Shown here piece after piece: positions 10,181 through 20,284 of a stretch of 38,433 bases of DNA. Source of the DNA: Sphingopyxis sp. (lineage in GTDB: Bacteria > Pseudomonadota > Alphaproteobacteria > Sphingomonadales > Sphingomonadaceae); contig JAURVS010000184.1 in assembly GCA_030655355.1 (NCBI GenBank), positions 1 through 38,433 on the forward strand, written 5' to 3'. Every line of letters begins with the position of its first letter. Positions within the stretch are counted from its first letter, which is position 1. Both the position numbers and the translations under genes were made by a program. The notes under the pieces were generated by a model, which worked only from the letters and a program-made list of their open reading frames with translations, was not told where the DNA came from and searched no databases.

Positions 10181-11170
10181 ATGCACCTCACCCCCGACCA
10201 CGCCGCCCGCTTCGCGACCGCGACTCTGTCGCACCTCGGCCGCGAATATCCGTACAAGATGGATCTTGTCCTCAATGGCCCCGAGGATGCCAAGCCACCG
10301 CGCGAGCATCATCCGATCTTCCACGGCAGCTTCGACTGGCATAGCTGCGTCCACGGCTGGTGGCAGATCCTCCGCATCGCGCGCCGTTTCCCCGACCTCG
10401 CCATCGCCGCCGACATCCGGGCGCGCGCCGACGACATGCTCGTGGCCGAGAAAGTCGCGGGCGAACTCGCCTTTCTCGATCGGCCCTATGCCGCGGGTTT
10501 CGAACGTCCTTACGGCTGGGCGTGGCTGCTCGCGCTCCATGCCGAGGCGGAGCGCCACGACGCGGCGTGGGCCGCCGCGCTCGAACCGCTTGCCCTCGCC
10601 TTCGCCGCACGCTTTCACGCTTTCCTGCCGAAGCTCACTTATCCGCTGCGCGTCGGCACCCATTTCAACATCAGCTTCGCTTTGCTCCTCGCCCGCGACT
10701 GGGCCGCGAAGCGCGACCCTTCGCTCGTCACGCTGATTGACGCGCGGTCGCGCGACTGGTTCGACGGCGACCGCGATTGTCAGGCGTGGGAACCCGGCGG
10801 CGACGAGTTTCTGTCGTCGGCGCTCACCGAAGCGCATTTGATGGCCATCGTCCTCGGCGACGATTTCACCCCATGGTTCGACGCCTTCCTCCCCCGCGCC
10901 GCGCACGAACATCCCGCGACGCTCTTCACCCCTGCGACCGTTTCCGACCGCAGCGACGGCAAGATCGCGCATCTCGACGGCCTCAATCTCAGCCGCGCCT
11001 GGTGCTGGCGCGCGGTCGCAGCGACGCTAGGACCAGAGCATCGGGTGGCGCCCCTCGCCGAAGCCGCCGCCCAGCGCCATCTGGGCGCCGCGCTCCCGCA
11101 CGTCACCGGCGACTATATGGGCGAACATTGGCTCGCCAGCTTCGCGCTCCTCGCGCTCGACGGGCTTTGA
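10181..11170 (+). CDS. DUF2891 domain protein
   Basis: MHLTPDHAARFATATLSHLGREYPYKMDLVLNGPEDAKPPREHHPIFHGSFDWHSCVHGWW resembles DUF2891; RBS AAGGAAGG upstream. Confidence 0.8.
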   Translation: MHLTPDHAARFATATLSHLGREYPYKMDLVLNGPEDAKPPREHHPIFHGSFDWHSCVHGWWQILRIARRFPDLAIAADIRARADDMLVAEKVAGELAFLDRPYAAGFERPYGWAWLLALHAEAERHDAAWAAALEPLALAFAARFHAFLPKLTYPLRVGTHFNISFALLLARDWAAKRDPSLVTLIDARSRDWFDGDRDCQAWEPGGDEFLSSALTEAHLMAIVLGDDFTPWFDAFLPRAAHEHPATLFTPATVSDRSDGKIAHLDGLNLSRAWCWRAVAATLGPEHRVAPLAEAAAQRHLGAALPHVTGDYMGEHWLASFALLALDGL

Positions 11171-11228
11171 CAGGCGATTGACAAGCCCAGCCCTCGCGGC
11201 GACAGACGGCGCAAGGGGAGAGGCCAAG

Positions 11229-12245
11229 GTGAACGGAAAGATGCTGCGTCCCACATCGTTCGATGTTGCCGAACGCGCTGGCGTGTCCCAATCGACCGTC
11301 TCGCGCGCGCTTCGCAAAAGCCCCGGCGTCAATGCCGAAACGCGCGCGCGTGTCTCGGCCGCGGCGCGCGAACTCGGCTATGTCGTCGACCGCCACGCCT
11401 CGTCGCTGCGGCTCAAGAGCAGCGAGACGATCGCGCTCGTCACCATCTGCCGCCCGGGGGAAGACCGCAGCGCGATCAACCCCTTCTACTTCGCGCTACT
11501 CGGCAGCATCGCCGCCGCGACTTCGGCTCGCGGGTTTAATCTGCTCGTCTCCTTTCAGGAGAATGCCGACAATTTCCGTGCCGATTTCGTCGCCTCGGGG
11601 CTCGCCGACGCGATGATCGTTATCGGCACGACCAGCAACCGCCCGGCGTGGGACTATTTCGCCGCGGCGCAGGCTTCGGGCCTCGACTTCGTCTGCTGGG
11701 GCAGTCCCGGCAGCCCGTTCCACTGGATGCGCAGCGAGAATGACCTCGGCGGGCAACTTGCGGCCGAACATTTCGTCGCGAGCGGCCGCCGCCGCATCGC
11801 ATTCATCGGGCCGCAGCAATCGCCGCAGCGCCAGTTCGACGAGCGCCGCGACGGCTTTTCGGCTGCGCTCGCCGCGCATGGCATCACTGCGATCGTCTGC
11901 GAGCCCCCCGCGGCTGCCGACCGCCACGCGCAGGGGATCGCCGCGGTTCAGGCGTTGCTCGAAGCGCATCCCGACACCGACGCGATCTTCGCCGCCAGCG
12001 ACATGCTCGCGCTCGGCGTCTTGCAAGGCCTCAAGGATGCCGGGCGCAGCGTCCCCGGCGACGTCGCACTCATCGGCTTCGACGGCATTCGCGCCGGCAC
12101 GCTCGCCGATCCCGCGCTCACGACGCTCGAACCCGATCTCGACGCTGCGGGCGAAGCGCTAGTTGCGATGGCGCTCGAGGATGACGAACGCACGCGCAGC
12201 GGGACGCGCATCCCCGTCCATCTGGTCGTCCGCGGCACCGCCTGA
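11229..12245 (+). CDS. LacI family transcriptional regulator
   Basis: HTH TSFDVAERAGVSQSTVSRALRKSPGVNAETRARVSAAARELGY plus periplasmic-binding-like domain (TDAIFAASDMLALGVLQGLKDAGRSVPGDVALIGFDG). Start GTG 11229 or ATG 11241. Confidence 0.92.
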   Translation: MNGKMLRPTSFDVAERAGVSQSTVSRALRKSPGVNAETRARVSAAARELGYVVDRHASSLRLKSSETIALVTICRPGEDRSAINPFYFALLGSIAAATSARGFNLLVSFQENADNFRADFVASGLADAMIVIGTTSNRPAWDYFAAAQASGLDFVCWGSPGSPFHWMRSENDLGGQLAAEHFVASGRRRIAFIGPQQSPQRQFDERRDGFSAALAAHGITAIVCEPPAAADRHAQGIAAVQALLEAHPDTDAIFAASDMLALGVLQGLKDAGRSVPGDVALIGFDGIRAGTLADPALTTLEPDLDAAGEALVAMALEDDERTRSGTRIPVHLVVRGTA

Positions 12246-12347
12246 CGCCCGGCGATCGCCGACGTTACCGTGACTAACTCCCAGAAAAGTAACAATTCAT
12301 TATCTATGCCCCGGCTATCCTGCAAAGCGGGGGCAGAAAGCGGTTGT

Positions 12348-13523
12348 GTGAACGGTCAATTTTTCATTTCGTTGCTCAATCCGGGCATCGGCCTGTTGTT
12401 TGCAGCAGCGTTTTTCCTGCTGTGGCTCAATCGGCATGAGCGCTATGTCGCCTATGCCGCAGGCGCCTACACCACATCGGCGCTTGCGTTCCTGATCCAG
12501 GATCTGGGACCGGTGCTGCCGATGGAATTGCAGCGGCTTCCCGCCAATATCGGTTTTCTTGCCACCGGCGTGCTGTTCGCCGCCGCGATCATCAAGCGCT
12601 ACGACCTGCCCATACCCTGGCGCCCGATGGCGCTGACCGCGGCGCTGTCGACGAAAGTCTTCCTGTGGTTCCTCCTCGCCCAGCCGAGCATCGCCGCGCG
12701 TATCCTTGCGATCAGCATCGGCGCCGGCATCATCGCGCTGATGGTCGTCCGTGCGCTCTGGCCGATCGGCAAACCCTATCTGATCGACCGCGTGCTGTTC
12801 TGGGTCGCGGTCTTCTCGGCGCTCAATCTCATCATCCGCCCGATCGTCCTCCTTTCGCTCGGCGGCGGCTTCGACAATTATGTCGGCTTCCAGCAATCGG
12901 TCTATTGGACCACCGTCCAGTTCAGTCAGGCAATGGTGTCGATCGTCGCGGCGATCAGCCTGATGGTTGCGGTCGCGATCGACCAGATCAACGAGCTGCG
13001 CCGTCAGGTCGACGACGATAATCTGTCGGGCCTGCTAAACCGCCGCGGGTTCGAGGCGCAGGCGGGCGCCGCGCTCCGCCGCTGCCTCGACGAAGGTCGC
13101 CCCGTCGCGCTGATGATCGCCGACCTCGATCATTTCAAGCTGATCAACGACAATCACGGCCACGCCGTCGGCGACGCGATCATCGCGGCATTCGGCGCGC
13201 ATGTCCGGCTGATCGGCCCGGCGGAGATGATCGCCGGACGCATCGGCGGCGAAGAATTTGCGCTGCTCGTCCCCGGCGCGGGGATCGAGGCGGCGCGCCA
13301 GCTCGCCGAGGCGGTCCGCACCGGGCTGCAAGCCGCCTGCGCCGACCGCATCCCCGCCAAGCTCTGCCCGACGGTCAGCCTCGGCATCGCGATCGGCGCC
13401 CCCGGCACCGGCCTGTCGGCGCTGATGGCCGACGCCGATCAGGCGCTCTATGAAGCCAAGCGCACCGGCCGCAACCGCGTCCGCACCTTCACCCCCAAAC
13501 CCGTCCGCCTCGCCGCCGGATAA
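12348..13523 (+). CDS. Membrane-bound GGDEF domain protein (diguanylate cyclase)
   Basis: N-terminal TM segments, then SGLLNRRGFEAQ...LMIADLDHFKLINDNHGHAVGDAII...RIGGEEFALL. GTG at 12348 (MNGQFFISLLNPG) is the likely start; track start is 12270. Confidence 0.88.
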   Translation: MNGQFFISLLNPGIGLLFAAAFFLLWLNRHERYVAYAAGAYTTSALAFLIQDLGPVLPMELQRLPANIGFLATGVLFAAAIIKRYDLPIPWRPMALTAALSTKVFLWFLLAQPSIAARILAISIGAGIIALMVVRALWPIGKPYLIDRVLFWVAVFSALNLIIRPIVLLSLGGGFDNYVGFQQSVYWTTVQFSQAMVSIVAAISLMVAVAIDQINELRRQVDDDNLSGLLNRRGFEAQAGAALRRCLDEGRPVALMIADLDHFKLINDNHGHAVGDAIIAAFGAHVRLIGPAEMIAGRIGGEEFALLVPGAGIEAARQLAEAVRTGLQAACADRIPAKLCPTVSLGIAIGAPGTGLSALMADADQALYEAKRTGRNRVRTFTPKPVRLAAG

Positions 13524-13544
13524 GCCCGAAACCGACGCCCCGCG

Positions 13545-14027
13545 CTATTTGAATTTCGCAGGTCGCCGCGCGATCACCTTGATCTCGACCACCGCCGTCG
13601 GCTCGTAAAGCCGCGACACGCCGATCGCGGTCCATGTCGGAAAGGGCGCCTTCACATATTTGTTCTTCACCGCGGCAAAGCCGTCGATATGCGCGCCGAT
13701 GTCGGTGTGAAAGGTCGTGATGTCGACGACATCGTCCCAGCTCGCCCCCGCGCGCGCCAGCGTCGCTGCGATCCGCGCAAAGGCGCGGTCATATCCCGCC
13801 GCCAGATCGGTCTCGCCCTTGCCCGGCGCCGCGACGACCCCCGACAGATAGATGGTGTCGCCCGCAATCACCGCATCGGCAAAGCCGACCGCTTCCTGAA
13901 ACGCGCGCGCCTCGGCATTTTCGGGCATCAGCACCTTGTCCGCCTCGCGCGCCGATCCGGGCGCTGTGCCCAGCCCCGCCAAAGCCGCCACCAGAGCCAC
14001 CGCCGCGATCCTCGTCATCCGTCGCAT
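13545..14027 (-). CDS. RidA/YjgF family protein with N-terminal signal peptide
   Basis: MRRMTRIAAVALVAALAGLGTAPGSARE leader; RidA-like core (GFADAVIAGDTIYLSGVVAAPGKGETDLAAGYDRAFARIAATLARAGASWDDVVDITTFHTD...FPTWTAIGVSRLYEPTAVVEIKVIA). Confidence 0.87.
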   Translation of the reverse strand: MRRMTRIAAVALVAALAGLGTAPGSAREADKVLMPENAEARAFQEAVGFADAVIAGDTIYLSGVVAAPGKGETDLAAGYDRAFARIAATLARAGASWDDVVDITTFHTDIGAHIDGFAAVKNKYVKAPFPTWTAIGVSRLYEPTAVVEIKVIARRPAKFK

Positions 14028-14231
14028 CGTCCATTCCCCTTACGCCAATATCGGGCGAGGGTGGCAGCCAAGACCAGGCCGCGCAAGCGCGGCGCGCGCG
14101 CCTACAATCTTTACCAAAACGGATGCTTTTGTACCGCCCGATCAGTTCGTTAAGCCTCTTCCTCAGTCGACATCGCACACCCGCCGCCTAAAGCAGCAAG
14201 GCGATCATGCGGATCAGAGGGTCGACATATC

Positions 14232-14393
14232 ATGCGGAGACGACAGATTTTAGCCGACCAGAAGGCCGCAACGGCGATCGAATATGGCCTGATCGCGGCG
14301 CTGATCGCGCTTGCGTGCATCATCGCCTTTCGGGCGCTCGGGCTGAATCTTGCGACAATCTTCAACACGATCAACGCGGCGCTGAACCGATAA
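14232..14393 (+). CDS. Flp/Fap-type pilin (53 aa)
   Basis: Read directly from the DNA, below the track length cutoff: MRRRQILADQKAATAIEYGLIAALIALACIIAFRALGLNLATIFNTINAALNR. Contains the Flp signature ATAIEYGLIAALIA. Confidence 0.87.
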   Translation: MRRRQILADQKAATAIEYGLIAALIALACIIAFRALGLNLATIFNTINAALNR

Positions 14394-14514
14394 AGCAAAC
14401 GGCTCCCGCCCCTTCCATCACCTCCCGATGAAAGTCGCCATCGATTAGTCCGCCATAGAGGGACGAGGAAAATCGTTGCGCCGTTTCGGTCGCACGGTGA
14501 GCCTCCATTGGCTC

Positions 14515-14856
14515 CTACACCAGATCATCGACCCGGACGCCCAGCGCATCTGCCAACTTACGCACCGTCTCCACCGAGCCTTTGCCACGCCCCGCTTCGA
14601 TGTCGGCGATCTGCACCCGGTTGACCCCCGACACCCCGCCCAGCTTCACTTGGCTCAACCCACGCAACTCACGCCACACGCGTAGCGGGCTTTCGCCAGC
14701 GATCAGCCGCTTGGCATAGTCGGCCGGCACCAGCTCATCCTCGCCCGCCGCCAGCGCCGCCTTGGCGCCGTCATAGGCGCGCAGGTCGGCCAGATCCTCG
14801 GCCGCTTCGCGGAGGCGGTCATATTCTTCGCGGGAGATCGTCACCATCTTGTTCAT
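14515..14856 (-). CDS. XRE-family HTH antitoxin
   Basis: C-terminal HTH (WRELRGLSQVKLGGVSGVNRVQIADIEAGRGKGSVETVRKLADALGVRVDDLV); directly downstream of a RelE-like gene. Confidence 0.85.
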   Translation of the reverse strand: MNKMVTISREEYDRLREAAEDLADLRAYDGAKAALAAGEDELVPADYAKRLIAGESPLRVWRELRGLSQVKLGGVSGVNRVQIADIEAGRGKGSVETVRKLADALGVRVDDLV

Positions 14857-14868
14857 GGGATCATTCCT

Positions 14869-15117
14869 TCATTCATAGACACTTCCGCGCGGGCCGATTT
14901 CCAGCACCGCCAGCACGACGCCGTCCTCCATGATCACGCGCCAGTCTCCGACGCGGAGCCGAACGCCTTCGCGACCTTTCAGGGCCCTCACATTATTCGC
15001 CTGCGACGCGGGATCGGCCGCATAGGCCTCGATCTTCCTTACAATCCGCGCCGATGTGTTGGCGGGCATGCGCTGGAGCGCCTTGATTGCGGATCGCGTG
15101 TAGCTGATCGGCTTCAT
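14869..15117 (-). CDS. RelE/ParE superfamily toxin
   Basis: 82 aa; MKPISYTRSAIKALQRMPANTSARIVRKIEAYAADP...NVRALKGREGVRLRVGDWRVIMEDGVVLAVLEIGPRGSVYE, RelE-like fold signature. Confidence 0.87.
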   Translation of the reverse strand: MKPISYTRSAIKALQRMPANTSARIVRKIEAYAADPASQANNVRALKGREGVRLRVGDWRVIMEDGVVLAVLEIGPRGSVYE

Positions 15118-15127
15118 TGGTTGAAAT

Positions 15128-15160
15128 GTAGTATGTAACTACAGTGTAGTCAAGAACTAC
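15128..15160 (-). promoter_or_regulatory. Tandem palindromic operator of the toxin-antitoxin operon
   Basis: Two copies of GTAGT-N5-ACTAC (15128-15142 and 15146-15160), repeat period 18 bp, starting 11 bp upstream of the toxin start codon. Confidence 0.65.
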
Positions 15161-15178
15161 ATCCGCTTTACCGCCACG

Positions 15179-15193
15179 CCGGATCAAGTCCGG
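15179..15193. repeat. REP-like intergenic palindrome CCGGATCAAGTCCGG
   Basis: CCGGA-TCAAG-TCCGG inverted repeat within GCCGGATCAAGTCCGGGACGACG, a style of dispersed intergenic repeat recalled from sphingomonad genomes; copy number cannot be tested here. Confidence 0.45.
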
Positions 15194-15431
15194 GACGACG
15201 AAGAGTGGCAGACAGACGCCTTTGCGCCTTTGCGTGAAAAAATCATCACCCCACCCGCGGCATAACACCGCCTTCACGCGATCCAACCACCCCCACCCCC
15301 TTGCATTTCCTTGGCCTGGGCGTAAGGCGGCGCCAACATAAACCCGCGCGTGCGACTCCCGTTGGCCCCGCTCTCCCGCTTTGCCATCGGACAGTCATTC
15401 CCCGCCGCGCCAACATGGGGACTGCAATCCT

Positions 15432-18107
<2,676 letters not shown>

Positions 18108-18125
18108 GCGGCGCGCGGGGACGAA

Positions 18126-18425
18126 ATGGGCAAGCTGCTTTTCCTCGTCCTCGGCCTGCTGATCGGGCTGTATATCGCCAAATATCTACGCGGACGGGGG
18201 CGCGGTGATCTCACCGCGCCCCCGCCGTCGCGACCGGCGCCGCGCGCTGCTGCGCCGCAACCGATGATCCGTATCGGCGACGAGCGGATCGACGAGGACG
18301 AAGTGCGCGAACTGATCCGTCAGAACCGCAAGATCGAAGCAATAAAACGCGTCCGCGACCGCACCGGGCTGGGCCTTGCCGAAGCGAAGGATGCGGTAGA
18401 CGCGGTCGAACAGGCAATGCGCTGA
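18126..18425 (+). CDS. Membrane-anchored small protein with ribosomal L7/L12 C-terminal-like domain
   Basis: N-terminal TM MGKLLFLVLGLLIGLYIAKYL, Pro-rich linker, then NRKIEAIKRVRDRTGLGLAEAKDAVDAVE, which resembles the L7/L12 CTD. Confidence 0.75.
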   Translation: MGKLLFLVLGLLIGLYIAKYLRGRGRGDLTAPPPSRPAPRAAAPQPMIRIGDERIDEDEVRELIRQNRKIEAIKRVRDRTGLGLAEAKDAVDAVEQAMR

Positions 18426-18473
18426 TCCGAGCTGCCTCAATCGCGCGCGTCGTCACATAAGAGGGACAAGCAG

Positions 18474-18749
18474 ATGGGCGCGCCGCAGATCGCAATCGAA
18501 GTCATCGGCTGGATCGCCGCCGCGATCATTCTCGCCAGCTATGTCATGCTTTCCCTCGGCCGGATCGAGGCGCGCGGCTATCTCTACCAATGGATGAACG
18601 TCATCGGCGCGAGCGGCTTTGTGCTGAACTCGGGCTATAATGGCGCGCTGCCCTCGGCGGGGCTCAATGTCGTCTGGGCCGCGATGGGCGTCTTCACGCT
18701 GTTCAGCGTCTGGCGCGCGCGGCAGGCCGCACGCGCCATCATCCCTTAG
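18474..18749 (+). CDS. Small multi-TM protein (CBU_0592-like)
   Basis: 91 aa, about three TM segments: IEVIGWIAAAIILASYVMLSLGRIEARGYLYQWMNVIGASGFVLNSGYNGALPSAGLNVVWAAMGVFTLF. Confidence 0.7.
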   Translation: MGAPQIAIEVIGWIAAAIILASYVMLSLGRIEARGYLYQWMNVIGASGFVLNSGYNGALPSAGLNVVWAAMGVFTLFSVWRARQAARAIIP

Positions 18750-20202
18750 GCTTTGCTGCCTCGCCATTACATGCCGCGACCTTGGCTTTCGTATCGCTGA
18801 GCATCTTGGCGAGCGCGGCGCGGTCGAAGACCTCTCCGCGCATCACCACCGTGTCGATCGCGCGCGTCGCCGCAATATCGTCGAGCGGATTGCGATCGAG
18901 GAGCACCAGATCCGCCGCAAGGCCCGGTTTGACCGCGCCATAACGATCGAGCCAGCCGAACCACGCCGGCCCCGCGCGCGTCGCCGACGCGAGCGCCTGC
19001 GCCGGGGTCAGCCCCTTTTCGACGAACAGACCGATTTCGTCATGCAGGCCAAAGCCCGGATAGTTGAAGCTGTTGAGAAAGCCCGCGTCGGTCCCCGCGA
19101 TGATCGGCACCCCCGCTTCGGCGAGCATCGGCAAGATCACCGCCATCTCGTCGATATGCGCATGGCGCGCCGCGATCGCAGCGGCATCGGCCTTTGCCGC
19201 ACGCGCGACACGCCAGTCATAGGTCTTGCGCAGCTTCGGCCCGATATAGGCAAGCCCCGCGTCATTCTTGTGGTCGTCGCGGTCGAGGAAAGCGATGATC
19301 CGGCTGCCGTTGAGCGTCGGCGTCACAAACACGCCCTTCTGCGCAAAGCGGCGATAAGCCGCCACTGCGGTATCGCGGTCGAACCCCGTATCGAGCCGGC
19401 GGTTCGCCTCGGCGCGGTCGATCCTGCCAGCGGCGAAATCAGCGGCAATCGCCGCTTCGTCCTTCGCCCCGGCATTATAAGCATAGTCGAGATGTTCGAT
19501 CGAACTGATCCCCGCATCGACCGCCTGCTCAGTCGTCAGCGCCATCGGGATATGGCCCGAGGTCCGCAGGCCGAGCGCCTTTGCCTGCCGCAACGCATAA
19601 AGGAAGAGGTCTGGTTTCAGCGTGCTGTCGGTGATCTTGACGAAGTCGACCTTGTCGCGCGTCTTGAGCCGCGTCAGCGCCGCATCGACATCGGCCTCAC
19701 TTCCAACCTCGATCGTTCCCTTCCAAAGCGGCGCAATCCCCTCGATCTTCGCGCCCGACGTCAGCAGCCGTGGGCCGAACAGCGCGCCGCTCGCAATCTC
19801 GCCGCGCCACGCGAGCACTTGATCGGGCAGGTCGCCCGACGCATCGCGGATCGTCGTGATCCCGTTCGCAACATAAAGCGGCAAAAGCGCTTTGTTCTCG
19901 TCGATCAGGTCGGGACCGCCGCCGAAATGGACGTGCATGTCCCACAGCCCAGGAATGAGATAGCGCCCCTTGCCCTCGACCGTCCGCGCGGACCGCCAGG
20001 TCTTGGCAATCGCCGCGTCGTCACCGACCGCGACGATATCGTCGCCTTTCAGCACGACGGCCTGCCCAGCGACCGTCTTCGCCGCTTCGACGTCGACGAC
20101 CGTGACATGGCGGATGATGACATCACCCTGTTTCGGGGCGGCGAGCGCCGGCGACGCGAGAAGGAGCAGCGACGATGCGAGACAGGCAAACAGGCGTTTC
20201 AT
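18739..20202 (-). CDS. Exported amidohydrolase family protein
   Basis: Signal peptide MKRLFACLASSLLLLASPALAAP; PGLWDMHVHFGG, GHIPMAL, IEHLDYAY, AGTDAGF; C-terminal KPGLAADLVLLDRNPLDDI. Confidence 0.88.
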   Translation of the reverse strand: MKRLFACLASSLLLLASPALAAPKQGDVIIRHVTVVDVEAAKTVAGQAVVLKGDDIVAVGDDAAIAKTWRSARTVEGKGRYLIPGLWDMHVHFGGGPDLIDENKALLPLYVANGITTIRDASGDLPDQVLAWRGEIASGALFGPRLLTSGAKIEGIAPLWKGTIEVGSEADVDAALTRLKTRDKVDFVKITDSTLKPDLFLYALRQAKALGLRTSGHIPMALTTEQAVDAGISSIEHLDYAYNAGAKDEAAIAADFAAGRIDRAEANRRLDTGFDRDTAVAAYRRFAQKGVFVTPTLNGSRIIAFLDRDDHKNDAGLAYIGPKLRKTYDWRVARAAKADAAAIAARHAHIDEMAVILPMLAEAGVPIIAGTDAGFLNSFNYPGFGLHDEIGLFVEKGLTPAQALASATRAGPAWFGWLDRYGAVKPGLAADLVLLDRNPLDDIAATRAIDTVVMRGEVFDRAALAKMLSDTKAKVAACNGEAAKPKG

Positions 20203-20284
20203 GGGGGCGACCTTTCCAGAATGCTACGCCATTAGCGTCGTCGCCGCCCATGCAACAAGGGGAGATTGATGGTTGCTGCCTCGG

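Noticed and set aside
14079-14092. CCGCGC-AA-GCGCGG palindrome between ridA and the Flp pilin
   Set aside because: Two-nt loop, no T-tract, and palindromic GC strings are expected by chance at this base composition.
18640-20235. 531-aa plus-strand ORF over the amidohydrolase
   Set aside because: Antisense to a signal-peptide amidohydrolase with clear metal-site motifs; Arg-rich translation with no domains.
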